Positions 34,999 through 43,265 of a stretch of 64,000 nt of DNA are shown here, in pieces. Source of the stretch: GCA-2720865 sp047630275 (GTDB lineage: Bacteria > Bdellovibrionota > Bacteriovoracia > Bacteriovoracales > Bacteriovoracaceae); contig JBLHVN010000002.1 of NCBI GenBank assembly GCA_047630275.1, forward strand, positions 558,001-622,000, written 5' to 3'. How positions within the stretch are numbered: position 1 is the stretch's first letter; each line of letters starts with the position of its first letter. Position numbers and translations under genes: made by a program. The notes under the pieces are model-generated. The model did no database searches, was not told the origin of the DNA, and saw only the letters and a program-made list of their open reading frames with translations.

Positions 34999-35024
34999 TT
35001 TTTTTGGGACTAGTCCTAAAAAAA
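34999..35024. promoter_or_regulatory. 26-bp near-perfect palindrome in a divergent promoter region
   Basis: The palindromic core GGACTAGTCC (35007-35016) is flanked by a single mismatched pair (G/T) and then by seven Ts on the left and seven As on the right. It is centred between the start of the Cys-rich secreted gene and that of the LOV-like gene. The size and symmetry suggest a dimeric regulator site. A bidirectional transcription-stop role is less likely. Confidence 0.45.
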
Positions 35025-35156
35025 CTCTAGATTCAAAGGACTTGTCTAGAATCATTGATAAGAATGCCCCATTATAAAAACCTAAAATGGATTAGCAGTA
35101 TTTTCACAAGCCTATATAATGACCATAAACAAACAAATTCTGCCCGAGGAGTGAGT

Positions 35157-35786
35157 ATGAAAACTTTAGAGATATTAAAGAGCATTGGAGACTTCTTTCC
35201 CTACTGCTTAACTATCGTTGACATGAAAAAAGAGGGCCGACCTTGCATCTACACTAATAAGAAATTCTTAGAAAATACTGATTACAATCCAGCCGAAGCT
35301 ATTGATAAAAACTTATCCTATCTTCAAGGCCCTCTAACTTCACAGAGTACGATCCTTTTCATGAGAGAAGCCTTTGATAAAAAAGAAGCTTGTATTCAAG
35401 ATGTCATAAATTACAAAAAAGATGGCACTCCATTTCTAAACAGATTACTCATGGTTCCAATAATAGATGGAGATAACTTTTTCTATCTAGGTTTTCAGAA
35501 CGATATTACCACTCTCAAAGGACTCCATTATAAAGAAGAGTCCTTAAAGTCTATCGACGACTCAGAGATCCGGCATATGATCTTCAATCCTTTAACACAA
35601 TTGATGGAACTGCTAAGCCTTAAGCTTACGTCCTTAAGTGAGGGGGATAAAAAAGAAGATTTCAGTGAAATAACTCAGGAGCTCTTTGATAGAATCATTT
35701 GTTATGCTTTAGATGTTGAGGAGATTTCAAACTTTTCAGGTTTTGACCCGCTCTATGAAGAAACAAAAGAAGCTTTGTTCGCCTAA
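35157..35786 (+). CDS. LOV-like PAS protein lacking the photoactive cysteine
   Basis: Residues about 15-125 match the PAS/LOV fold closely: YTNKKFLENTDYNPAEAIDKN, then SYLQGPLTS, NYKKDGTPFLNRLLMVPI and FYLGFQNDIT. In LOV photoreceptors the segment is GRNCRFLQG; here it reads DKNLSYLQG, with Leu 53 in place of the flavin-reactive Cys. Residues 140-205 are helical and start with EIRHMIFNPLTQLMELL, which looks like a degenerate histidine-kinase dimerisation helix, with no ATPase domain. The ATG at 35157 has CGAGGAG upstream. The protein may still bind flavin or another cofactor. Confidence 0.8.
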   Translation: MKTLEILKSIGDFFPYCLTIVDMKKEGRPCIYTNKKFLENTDYNPAEAIDKNLSYLQGPLTSQSTILFMREAFDKKEACIQDVINYKKDGTPFLNRLLMVPIIDGDNFFYLGFQNDITTLKGLHYKEESLKSIDDSEIRHMIFNPLTQLMELLSLKLTSLSEGDKKEDFSEITQELFDRIICYALDVEEISNFSGFDPLYEETKEALFA

Positions 35787-35790
35787 TAGA

Positions 35791-37104
35791 TTATTGTATA
35801 AGTTCGCCGTAGAGCTTTCCATCTTTAAAGCTAGTAAGATGCACACGGCGGATTTCATTCTTTAATTCCGAATCAGTTTTAACAAAGACTTTCACAAAGT
35901 TAGTTGAATAGCCCCCAAAGAAGCCCTCTTTATTTCTACGCTCAAAGAGTACTTCAGTTGAAGTTCCCACCATGTCTTCACTTAGCATGGCCAGCTTCGC
36001 TTCTCCGAACATATTCAAAGCGCGGCTTCTCTCTTTTTTCACCGCCTGGTGAATATGATTCTCAGAGCGAGAAGCAATTGTTCCCTTTCTTTTACTATAA
36101 GGAAAAACATGAAAATGAGTGATAGGCAGCTCTTTGGCCAAGTTATAAGTCGCCTTAAACTGCTCCTCAGTCTCCCCAGGAAAACCAACAATCATATCTG
36201 CGCCAATAGCCGCATTAGGAAAGCGGGTTAAGATCTTATTGATCACATCCTTATAAAAATTCACGTCATACTTTCGTTTCATCAACTTAAGGATCTCATC
36301 ATCACCACTTTGAAGAGGTATATGAAAGTGATCCATAAACTTTGGCGAGCCCTGAAGAACATCAAGAAGCTCATCAGTAATGGTATTTGGCTCTACCGAA
36401 GAGAGCCTTAAACGCTCTAATCCATCTATATCTAAGATTTGTTTAACAAGATCCGTTAACTTCTCTCCGCTAGTAGACTCATATTCGCCGATATTAACGC
36501 CTGTAAGGACGATCTCTTTAAATCCATTCTCAACTAAGTCTTTTGCCTGAGAAACGGCCTCAGACACTGTGATAGTCCGTGAGCGACCCCTAGCTTGTGG
36601 GATGATGCAAAAGCTACAAACATAGTTGCAGCCATCTTGAATCTTAAGAAAAGCCCTCGTATGATTATCAGCAGGGGTAGTCGAAGCGCCCCAGAAGAGA
36701 TTGCTCTTATCAACGGCAACCACCTGTTCTTCTTCCTCACCAAGATAATCAAAGACTTTATACTTTTCAGAGGTCCCAAGGACTAAATCAACGCCCTGCA
36801 TCTCACTAATTGTCTTCGGGTCCATCTGAGCGTAGCAGCCAGCCACAACGATCTTCCCTTCAGGGGAAGATCTATGGGCCTTACGAATCAGGGCCCTACA
36901 AGATGAATCAGCATCATCGGTAACAGTACAAGTATTGATGAAAACAACCTCTGCCTCTTCCCCGAATGGGACGATCTTATAGCCCCTATCGACGAAACCT
37001 TGTGAGATAGAGCCTGTTTCAGAGAAATTCAGACGACAACCCAAAGTATGGACAGCTACCCTCTTAGTTTCAGCAATTAATGTGTTTTCGTTCTCATTAT
37101 CCAT
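35791..37104 (-). CDS. mtaB: tRNA t6A37 methylthiotransferase MtaB-like
   Basis: Radical-SAM enzyme of the MiaB/MtaB group that adds a methylthio group to t6A at position 37 of certain tRNAs. It has 437 residues. The N-terminal domain carries the cluster cysteines (LGCRLNFSE, INTCTVT, VAGCYAQ). The radical-SAM motif is IQDGCNYVCSFCIIPQARGR (CxxxCxxC). FHIPLQSGDDEILKLMKRKY is the family signature of the core, and a short TRAM-like end is present. The CRLN start fits MtaB rather than MiaB or RimO. It faces convergently the LOV-like gene, separated by 4 bases. Confidence 0.92.
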   Translation of the reverse strand: MDNENENTLIAETKRVAVHTLGCRLNFSETGSISQGFVDRGYKIVPFGEEAEVVFINTCTVTDDADSSCRALIRKAHRSSPEGKIVVAGCYAQMDPKTISEMQGVDLVLGTSEKYKVFDYLGEEEEQVVAVDKSNLFWGASTTPADNHTRAFLKIQDGCNYVCSFCIIPQARGRSRTITVSEAVSQAKDLVENGFKEIVLTGVNIGEYESTSGEKLTDLVKQILDIDGLERLRLSSVEPNTITDELLDVLQGSPKFMDHFHIPLQSGDDEILKLMKRKYDVNFYKDVINKILTRFPNAAIGADMIVGFPGETEEQFKATYNLAKELPITHFHVFPYSKRKGTIASRSENHIHQAVKKERSRALNMFGEAKLAMLSEDMVGTSTEVLFERRNKEGFFGGYSTNFVKVFVKTDSELKNEIRRVHLTSFKDGKLYGELIQ

Positions 37105-37185
37105 TTTGAGCTGCCAATCTAGTAAGCTCTCACTCGATGCGCAAGATTTTTTCTCAATAACTGTCTAAATTGCTTACATTTCAAA

Positions 37186-37214
37186 TTGACAAAAAAGGCT
37201 TGCGACATTAGATT
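37186..37214 (+). promoter_or_regulatory. Sigma-70-type promoter of the tRNA genes
   Basis: TTGACA (37186-37191), a 17-base spacer and TAGATT (37209-37214) give a near-consensus promoter. Its predicted start is about 14 bases before tRNA-Lys. Confidence 0.8.
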
Positions 37215-37234
37215 TCATCTTACGTTTTAAATGT

Positions 37235-37311
37235 GGACCCTTAGCTCAGTTGGTTAGAGCATCTCCCTTTTAAGGAGAGGGTCCTGTGTTCGAGTCACAG
37301 AGGGTTCACCA
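37235..37311 (+). tRNA. tRNA-Lys (anticodon TTT), CCA encoded
   Basis: The cloverleaf folds completely. The acceptor stem is GGACCCT with AGGGTTC, the D-arm TAGCTCAGTTGGTTAGAGC, and the anticodon stem TCTCC/GGAGA with loop CTTTTAA (anticodon TTT at 37269-37271). The T-arm is CTGTG-TTCGAGT-CACAG. Discriminator A and an encoded CCA end follow. It is first in a two-tRNA transcript. Confidence 0.98.
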
Positions 37312-37407
37312 TTAAAAACACCAAATTGGTACTAGCTTTTGCGAGCAAACCATTTTTGGACTAGCTCTTGAAGTTACTAGTTAATCTCAAGAAGTAGTCC
37401 AAATAAT

Positions 37408-37485
37408 GCTCCCATCGTCTAGCCTGGTCTAGGACACCGCCTTTTCACGGCGGTAACAGGGGTTCGAATCCCCTTGGGAGTACCA
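37408..37485 (+). tRNA. tRNA-Glu (anticodon TTC), CCA encoded
   Basis: The acceptor stem is GCTCCCA with TGGGAGT, the anticodon stem CCGCC/GGCGG with loop TTTTCAC (anticodon TTC), and the T-arm AGGGG-TTCGAAT-CCCCT. The gene encodes its CCA end. The 96-base spacer after tRNA-Lys contains an interrupted hairpin (GGACTA...CTTGA with TCAAG...TAGTCC, about 37359-37401) that could be a processing signal. Confidence 0.98.
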
Positions 37486-37495
37486 ATTTAAAATA

Positions 37496-37523
37496 AGCCT
37501 CACGTTTGTGGGGCTTTTTTTTT
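37496..37523 (+). terminator. Intrinsic terminator of the tRNA operon
   Basis: AGCCTCAC and GTGGGGCT form an 8-bp stem (one G-U) with a GTTT loop, followed by nine Ts, 10 bases after tRNA-Glu. Confidence 0.95.
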
Positions 37524-37566
37524 GCCTTTTTTCTAAAAGGTATCACGTACCAAGTAAGAAAAGCGC

Positions 37567-38022
37567 TTAGCGATCAACGGTAGCTAAGGTCACGATGGAA
37601 AACCAAAAATTTTCTAAAGAAAGAATGATTTTATTCACCTCATTTAGATCAATTGGTTTTTGAATATAGCAATTCGCTCCTAGTTGATAGCTTTTTACTA
37701 TATCCTCTTCCGCATCACTACTAGTCAAAACAATAATGGGAATCATTTTTAACGATTCATCAGACTTCACTTGTACAAGAATTTCTCTTCCTGACATCTT
37801 AGGCATATTCAAGTCGAGTAAAACAATATCAGGAGTCTTTACGTCTGAGTAAGCTCCTTCTTTACGTAAGAATTCAAGCGCTTCTTCACCATTTCTAACA
37901 AATGATAAGTTATTGGATATCTTTGATTTTTCAAAGGCCCTAGAGATTAAATCAATATCAGCTTGCTCGTCTTCGATTAATAAGATTTCTGCTGGACGGG
38001 AATCAAACTGATTTTTCTTCAT
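37567..38022 (-). CDS. Single-domain response regulator (CheY-like)
   Basis: Receiver domain only, 151 residues. The phospho-acceptor Asp is in DIVLLDLNMPKMSG, the acidic pair in LLIEDEQADIDL, the conserved Thr/Ser in VLTSSDAEED and the conserved Lys in CYIQKPIDL. The EDEQADIDLI start and NLSFVRNGEEALEFLRKEGAYSD fit the Rcp1 type that pairs with phytochrome- or MASE-linked kinases. Its start overlaps the end of the histidine kinase gene by 20 bases, so the two are a cognate pair. Output must be through protein contacts. Confidence 0.93.
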   Translation of the reverse strand: MKKNQFDSRPAEILLIEDEQADIDLISRAFEKSKISNNLSFVRNGEEALEFLRKEGAYSDVKTPDIVLLDLNMPKMSGREILVQVKSDESLKMIPIIVLTSSDAEEDIVKSYQLGANCYIQKPIDLNEVNKIILSLENFWFSIVTLATVDR

Positions 38023-39664
38023 TATACTTCTCCTCTTTGCCGCTTATTAAAAGACTAAAATGAAAGGTCGACCCCTTTCCTAATTCGGTTTCAACCCAAA
38101 TATTGCCACCGTGTAGCCCCACGACCTTCTTGACTAATGAAAGCCCAATACCACTGCCTTCAAACTCTTCTTTATTATTTAGCCTTTGAAATATATTAAA
38201 GATTTTATCTTCATACTCTTGTTTCATCCCAATACCAGTATCTTTAATTGAAACTATAATAAACTCTTCATCTATTTCACTTGTGATAGTTATCAAAAGC
38301 TCTCTATTAATATCTTTAAATTTCAGAGCGTTTTCAATTAAGTTTTGAAAGACGAGAGAAATAAGAACTTCATCAATAGTCGCATGATGAAGTTGAGCAA
38401 CCTCAATTTTAACTCCACTACTTGAGGTCTGTTCTTCAAAATTAATAAGAACATCATTAACAACTTTGTTAAGGTCCACAGATTCAAAATGAGAAAGGTT
38501 TCTTCCCGTTTTTGAAAACTCCAGTAATCCCGAAATGAGATTTCTCATTTGAGCGGCTCCCTTAGATATATAGCCGAGATACTTTTCAAAGTTTTCATCT
38601 TGAGAATCTTTATAGTCTTCACTTAATATTTGAGCATAAGTCGACATATGCCGAACTGGTGCTTGCAAGTCATGAGAAGCTATATAGGCAAATTGCTCTA
38701 ACTCTTTATTGGCCCTTTCAAGTCTTTCGGTTTGTTGTTCAGCAAACCGATTAGACTTTATGACTTCATCCATCGCAGAAATAATAGCTTCCTGAGACTC
38801 ATAGATCTCTTGAGTTCTCAATAAAACTTCATTTTCGATTCCACGCTGAGTGATCTTCGCCATTCTAAATAAGTTATACATTGTATAAAAAAGGCCAACT
38901 AACATCGCAATATAGCTAAGCTTTTTTAAAAGATGAGCATAGAAAAACTCTGGATCAAAAAGCTCCTGTGAAAAAGGCATTACTATCGCTTGAATCACAA
39001 AGCCCATTACTAAAGAGATCATGATCCAATGATCAATCGGGGAAGTCCTCCATTCGCCCTTTCTCCAAAAGCCAAGAAGAGCGACGCCAAAGAAAAAAGC
39101 CGCTATGAACTCCGCTGGTCTGCCTACAATACTATTTAAGGAATAAGCTTCTGGAAGAGGGTAGTAAAAGAAAAAAATAAAAAAACCTAGGGCAATAAGC
39201 CCAGTGCCAAGGTAAATAAAAGCTTCACTAAATGCTCCTTTTTTTCCAAATATGTTCTCTCTTCGATAACTTATCCATGCAATCGTCATCATAAAGCCAA
39301 GAAAAAAGCGTGAGGCATTCCAGCTCCAAGGAACGACGTGGGAAAGCGAGGACCTCACTAGGTCGACCACCCAGCTGCTGGTTATAATGGCGTGATAACC
39401 ATCTAGTACTCCAGTACCAATATAAGCTGCGCCTAAAAATAAAAAGAGGGTATCTTTATTGGAATAATAATGAACTAAAGAAAAGCTCCCTACGATCAAA
39501 GCTAAGATGGTGGCTATCACTTCCATGATAGTGTGGGTCTGATGGCTTCCTTGCCATCCTAACTTTCTCATCAAGAAGAAAAAAAGGATCATTGCAAAAG
39601 CAACTGTGAAATAGAGAAAAACCCTTCGTCTCGTGGTTTTTCTTATATCATATCTTTCTTCCAT
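38003..39664 (-). CDS. Membrane sensor histidine kinase with MASE-type N-terminal domain
   Basis: About 553 residues. The N-terminal 260 contain seven or eight membrane helices in a MASE3/4-like arrangement (HTIMEVIATILALIVGSFSL, then the GAAYIGTGVLDGYHAI signature). A coiled linker leads to the HisKA domain with phospho-His in FAYIASHDLQAPVRHMSTYA. The HATPase domain shows NLIENALKF (N box), DTGIGMKQEY (G1) and GSGIGLSLVKKVVGLHGG (G2). The ATG at 39664 is preferred over the GTG 15 bases upstream; both have weak ribosome sites. The partner is the overlapping response regulator. The stimulus is unknown. Confidence 0.92.
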   Translation of the reverse strand: MEERYDIRKTTRRRVFLYFTVAFAMILFFFLMRKLGWQGSHQTHTIMEVIATILALIVGSFSLVHYYSNKDTLFLFLGAAYIGTGVLDGYHAIITSSWVVDLVRSSLSHVVPWSWNASRFFLGFMMTIAWISYRRENIFGKKGAFSEAFIYLGTGLIALGFFIFFFYYPLPEAYSLNSIVGRPAEFIAAFFFGVALLGFWRKGEWRTSPIDHWIMISLVMGFVIQAIVMPFSQELFDPEFFYAHLLKKLSYIAMLVGLFYTMYNLFRMAKITQRGIENEVLLRTQEIYESQEAIISAMDEVIKSNRFAEQQTERLERANKELEQFAYIASHDLQAPVRHMSTYAQILSEDYKDSQDENFEKYLGYISKGAAQMRNLISGLLEFSKTGRNLSHFESVDLNKVVNDVLINFEEQTSSSGVKIEVAQLHHATIDEVLISLVFQNLIENALKFKDINRELLITITSEIDEEFIIVSIKDTGIGMKQEYEDKIFNIFQRLNNKEEFEGSGIGLSLVKKVVGLHGGNIWVETELGKGSTFHFSLLISGKEEKYNEEKSV

Positions 39665-39766
39665 AATAACTAGGTCCACTCAAACTATAGAGCTTTTAAC
39701 TTTCTTGATGAGTCTCTTTATTGAAACTTTGATCTATACTGAAGTTAAATATATTTTATTTCTGTT

Positions 39767-39858
39767 CCAATTGAGAGTCAATTGGCAAGTTTTTCAATAA
39801 GCTCAATAAACCAACTAAATAGGTTAGTTGAATAGTTTGCCTGAGATGCTAATAGCAT
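39767..39858. promoter_or_regulatory. Inverted repeats upstream of the hemolysin-III gene
   Basis: The 276-base divergent region between the kinase and hemolysin-III genes has CCAATTGA/TCAATTGG (39767-39785, 3-base spacer) and ATGCTA/TAGCAT (39846-39858, 1-base spacer), with a looser AACCAACT/AGGTTAGTT pair between them. These may be operators. No promoter is assigned. Confidence 0.4.
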
Positions 39859-39940
39859 AGAGAAAGATGTGGTCTTTGATTATTATTGAGAGGTAGTCTT
39901 AGATAAAACCTTTGTTAGTTCAAAAGCCGGAAGCTCATTT

Positions 39941-40582
39941 ATGAATAAGACTTTTCAATATTCTCCTGTAGAGGAAAAACTAAATGCTGCCACTCATTTC
40001 TTAGGTATCTTTTTTTCCTTATATGTTTTGATTACATTGAGTACAAAGGCGGCTCCCCTTGGGCTCGTTGCCGTAAGCAGCTATATCATCTTTGGTCTGT
40101 CCATGGTTACTATGTTTACTTGCTCTACGGTTTATCATTTAGAAAAAAGAGAGAAACGAAAGCTCTTCATGAAGAAGCTTGATCATATGGCGATCTTTAT
40201 CTTGATTGCAGGAAGTATCACTCCTTTTTTATTAGTAAATTTGAATACTCAAAAGGGCCTTTGGTTTTGCGTCTTTATTTGGTCTTTTGCTCTTGGGGGA
40301 ATTATTTTTAAGATCTTGGGAAAGAAGGAAAGACGAAAGCTCTCCCTCTTTTTTTACCTTTCCATGGGATGGTCTGCTTTATTTATTGCGCCAGACTTAA
40401 AGCCTGTCATTCCCCCTGAAAGTCTTGAGTTTATTATTTATGGAGGCTTGTCCTACTCAGTCGGGGTGATCTTTTATGTAAAAAAGAAGCTCCCCCACCA
40501 TCATATGATCTGGCACCTTTTTGTTATGGGGGGAACATACTTTCATTACTTGGCGGTCAAAGTAGCCCACCCTATACAGTAA
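39941..40582 (+). CDS. Hemolysin III (HlyIII/PAQR) family membrane protein
   Basis: A 213-residue protein with seven predicted helices. The family signatures are visible: EEKLNAATHFLGIFFSL at the start, FTCSTVYHLEKRE after helix two, DHMAIFILIAGSITPFLL for helix three, and HHHMIWHLFVMGGTYFHYLAV at the end, with histidines that form the metal site in PAQR proteins. Function in bacteria is uncertain; membrane fluidity or lipid sensing has been proposed for the family. Confidence 0.92.
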   Translation: MNKTFQYSPVEEKLNAATHFLGIFFSLYVLITLSTKAAPLGLVAVSSYIIFGLSMVTMFTCSTVYHLEKREKRKLFMKKLDHMAIFILIAGSITPFLLVNLNTQKGLWFCVFIWSFALGGIIFKILGKKERRKLSLFFYLSMGWSALFIAPDLKPVIPPESLEFIIYGGLSYSVGVIFYVKKKLPHHHMIWHLFVMGGTYFHYLAVKVAHPIQ

Positions 40583-40634
40583 TATCAAGCACATAAGACA
40601 GTGTTAGGTTTTCAACACCCTCTGTAGGTTTTTC

Positions 40635-40690
40635 TTAACAACTCCCATTATCTCAAAGACTTTGAGACAATGGGAGAGGATCTTTGTTAA
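40635..40690 (+). promoter_or_regulatory. Very stable hairpin in the 5' region of the gene at 40701
   Basis: Nested pairings run symmetrically. TTAACAA (40635-40641) pairs with TTGTTAA (40684-40690), CTCCCATT (40642-40649) with AATGGGAG (40669-40676), and TCTCAAAG (40651-40658) with CTTTGAGA (40660-40667). Only one A/C mismatch and a 7-base bulge interrupt the stem, which ends 10 bases before the ATG. It could be a long operator or an RNA switch that masks the ribosome binding site. Confidence 0.6.
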
Positions 40691-40700
40691 AGGTAGACCT

Positions 40701-41303
40701 ATGAAGGCATTAAAATTAAGCATAATTATTCTTCTCTCTTTTGCTGCCATGAATTCTTATGGGGCTGAGCAAGCGACTCTCTCCACTGACCTCAAGATCA
40801 AGGGTTCATCGAAGAAGGTCAAAGGCCCTCATCATTTTTCTATAGGAACGGGGGCTTATTTTGGATACGTCCAGCAATCCCTAAAGCTTGGTCGTTTTAT
40901 TAATGAGAAAAACCTTCTTCAAGCCGTCTATTCTTTTCATAAGAACAAAGATGTCAAAGAGATTGCAGAGGCCTCTACAACAGGCTCAATGATCTCCGTT
41001 ACAAATAAATTCTTTTTTAAAGACAGCTTTTATTTAAGCGCAGGGGCCTATTATAACAAGAACGAAATCAATGTTCCTGAAGGTAAGATCCTTCGTGTAA
41101 AAGGGACTTCTTTCAAGGAACCAGTTCTTGAGAACTATGGTGTAGGTGTTAGCCTTGGAAATCATTTCTTTGGATCAAAAGGATTTAGCGTTGGTGTCGA
41201 CTGGATTGGATATTCAACTGAAGTCTATAAGGTTCAAAAGATTGATGGAATCAAAGAGGGTAACCTGACTCTTCTAAATATTGCGATTGGATATAATTTC
41301 TAA
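40701..41303 (+). CDS. Exported beta-rich protein, probable small outer-membrane barrel (200 aa)
   Basis: The start is the ATG at 40701 (MKALKLSIIILLSF), which opens a normal signal peptide and has AAAGGT upstream; the longer frame starts inside a hairpin. The mature part alternates as beta strands (HFSIGTGAYFGYVQQSL, MISVTNKFFFKDSFYLSAGAYYN) and ends with NIAIGYNF. The terminal Phe is typical of outer-membrane barrels. No family is recognised. Expression is probably governed by the hairpin just upstream. Confidence 0.72.
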   Translation: MKALKLSIIILLSFAAMNSYGAEQATLSTDLKIKGSSKKVKGPHHFSIGTGAYFGYVQQSLKLGRFINEKNLLQAVYSFHKNKDVKEIAEASTTGSMISVTNKFFFKDSFYLSAGAYYNKNEINVPEGKILRVKGTSFKEPVLENYGVGVSLGNHFFGSKGFSVGVDWIGYSTEVYKVQKIDGIKEGNLTLLNIAIGYNF

Positions 41304-41309
41304 GATTCT

Positions 41310-41336
41310 AAAAAAAAGGGAGACTTAAAGTCTCCC
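41310..41336 (-). terminator. Terminator of the coiled-coil protein gene (possibly bidirectional)
   Basis: GGGAGACT (41318-41325) and AGTCTCCC (41329-41336) form a perfect 8-bp stem with a 3-base loop. Eight Ts follow on the minus strand; on the plus strand the tail is only T-rich. It sits between two convergent genes. Confidence 0.92.
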
Positions 41337-41346
41337 TATGTGTTTT

Positions 41347-42546
41347 CTATTTTTCTTTACTGCCAAGTTGTTCTTTCAATTTTTCATAAACAGGACTGAT
41401 ATTCTTCTGGATATGAGAATTATTGATCGACTCATGTTGATTACAAAGCTTTGCTGTCTCGCAAGCACCTTGTAAGGCCACTTGTAGAGTCTTTTCGTTT
41501 TGTTGACGAATGTATTGCCCTAGGATTGAAGACTGAATAGTGTTTCCAATTTCCGAGTTTAACACCTTTGCTTCAAGCTCCGTAAGTTTAAGGTCTTTCT
41601 TAACATCATCAAGATCTTTTAAAATAAATTCTGCTAGGTCCTTGCTCTTTTTGATCTCTTTAACTTTTTGCTTAGCAAAATCCTGTGCTGCTTGGATCTT
41701 TGTCTTTTGATTGATCAGTTGAACCTCAGCGGCTCTTCTTTGTTTTTCTGGCTGTACTCTTGAGACTACTTCACCATATTCCTGAACAGTTTTTTCAAGA
41801 GCTTTCTCCCCTGCTTCAACATCAGCAATAAGTTTATCGTACGAGGCTTGGTCAACTCCAGCAGTCTTTCTTTGAACTTCTGAAACTTCAGAACCTAGGT
41901 CTCGCATTTCTTTAATGACAGAACGTAGTTCTTTTTGTGAGCTATCTAATTCAGCAAGAATCTTATCTTCATCTTCAGTTGATCTTAAAGGTGCCTTTCC
42001 TTTAAGAAGTCCTTTTCCACTCTCAAGAAGTGTTTCAGACCCGGCCGTAGCTGTTTCTGTTGAGTTAAAGATATCTCTCGTCTTTTCAATGGCCGCTTCT
42101 CTTTTCTTAACAAGTAAGTCTCTCTTATCTTGAAGAGCTTTAAGCTTTGCTTGTTTTTCTTTGAGGATTCTTGCAGCCATCTCTGATTTCTTTTGGCTAG
42201 CTTTTAGAGCTTTTTCAAGTTCCGCTTGCTTTTTCTTTACAGAGCGGGCCTCAACTTCAGCATCAGTTGGAAAAAGGCCACTTTTAAGAAGCCATTCGTT
42301 TCTTCTTTGAATATTTCTGGCGCGGCGTCTTTTTTTCTCAGACTTTTTTAACCAAAAGAACTCTGTTTCATACTCATAGGGAATATGACTACAGCCTCCC
42401 CCAGTACAATTCTTCTTCTTAACTCGGTAAGCACTGTCACCAAGTTCAGAGATAACCTCTGATAAGCTTCTATCTTTGTCTTTAGCAAAAGTTGGTGTGG
42501 CGATCAGTGTCACTGATAAGCACATCATCATGATTAAGTTTTTCAT
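41347..42546 (-). CDS. Exported coiled-coil protein (399 aa)
   Basis: A signal peptide (about 1-21) is followed by a short region with CTGGGCSH (two cysteines) and an Arg/Lys-rich stretch. About 280 residues of strong heptad pattern (KKKQAELEKALKASQKKSEMA, EKQRRAAEVQLINQKTKIQAAQ) then indicate long periplasmic coiled coils, with a late CETAKLCNQH cysteine pair. No family is recognised. It is monocistronic. Confidence 0.78.
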   Translation of the reverse strand: MKNLIMMMCLSVTLIATPTFAKDKDRSLSEVISELGDSAYRVKKKNCTGGGCSHIPYEYETEFFWLKKSEKKRRRARNIQRRNEWLLKSGLFPTDAEVEARSVKKKQAELEKALKASQKKSEMAARILKEKQAKLKALQDKRDLLVKKREAAIEKTRDIFNSTETATAGSETLLESGKGLLKGKAPLRSTEDEDKILAELDSSQKELRSVIKEMRDLGSEVSEVQRKTAGVDQASYDKLIADVEAGEKALEKTVQEYGEVVSRVQPEKQRRAAEVQLINQKTKIQAAQDFAKQKVKEIKKSKDLAEFILKDLDDVKKDLKLTELEAKVLNSEIGNTIQSSILGQYIRQQNEKTLQVALQGACETAKLCNQHESINNSHIQKNISPVYEKLKEQLGSKEK

Positions 42547-42613
42547 CTACTACCCCTTTTTTAATTAAAAAAAAATCTCTAGAGGTTTATCGGTAGGTAG
42601 TTAGATCAACTTA

Positions 42614-42636
42614 ATAAAAAGGGCCCTAAGGCCCTT
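42614..42636 (-). terminator. Terminator of the 202-aa lipoprotein gene
   Basis: AAGGGCC and GGCCCTT (7-bp stem, 4-base loop), followed on the minus strand by a T-rich tail. It lies 7 bases beyond the stop of the gene at 42643. Confidence 0.85.
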
Positions 42637-42642
42637 AGACAA

Positions 42643-43251
42643 TTAGCACTTTATAAACTTGAGTTTAAAGATCGAGCTTTCGCCCTCAGCTAAACCATTG
42701 ATTTTACCTATAGAGGCGGCTTCTTTATTCTTAGACCTTAGGTAGATTCTAAGATTCAGCCTAAGGGTTGAGTCCTCTCCGCACTTACTGACTGATGCAT
42801 CTTTAAACTCCTCAGTCCCTAGAGAAAAGATCCCTTTTTTCTTTCCAACAATCTCAGTTGAAGCTTCTTGTCCGGATTGACCTGCAAGAAAGGTTTCTGA
42901 TCCAATCTTAAGGGTAGCTCCTTTTTGCAGAAGGTGCTTACCTGTGAAAGTCGCTGGTAGAACCGCTACTTTGTAATTTGTAGGAACTGTTATAGGAACA
43001 GCGACTAAGCAATTGATTCGATCAAGGCTTTTAAATGTTGCCCCAGCCTTTACAGTTAGAGAATCTGTTTCCATTTCCACAGACTTTCCATCATCACTAA
43101 TTCGCACTCGCGATTCATCACAGCCTGTTCCCGCTATCTCAGGTTGACCTAGAAGGTAATCAATATTCTCGCCCCCAGTAATATCATCTGGATCACATGA
43201 AACTAGAAATAAAAGTGAAACAATGCTTAAGGCTTTTATTAGTGTCTTCAT
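42643..43251 (-). CDS. Predicted lipoprotein of unknown function (202 aa)
   Basis: A lipoprotein signal ends LFLVSC at residue 19, followed by DPDD; Asp after the lipidated Cys can retain lipoproteins in the inner membrane in enteric bacteria. The mature domain is beta-rich (VRISDDGKSVEMETDSLTV, VPTNYKVAVLPATFTGKHLL) with four cysteines (TGCDES, INCLVA, SKCGED and the terminal FIKC). No family is recognised. GAGAGAGAG precedes the ATG. Confidence 0.8.
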   Translation of the reverse strand: MKTLIKALSIVSLLFLVSCDPDDITGGENIDYLLGQPEIAGTGCDESRVRISDDGKSVEMETDSLTVKAGATFKSLDRINCLVAVPITVPTNYKVAVLPATFTGKHLLQKGATLKIGSETFLAGQSGQEASTEIVGKKKGIFSLGTEEFKDASVSKCGEDSTLRLNLRIYLRSKNKEAASIGKINGLAEGESSIFKLKFIKC

Positions 43252-43265
43252 CTCTCTCTCCCATA

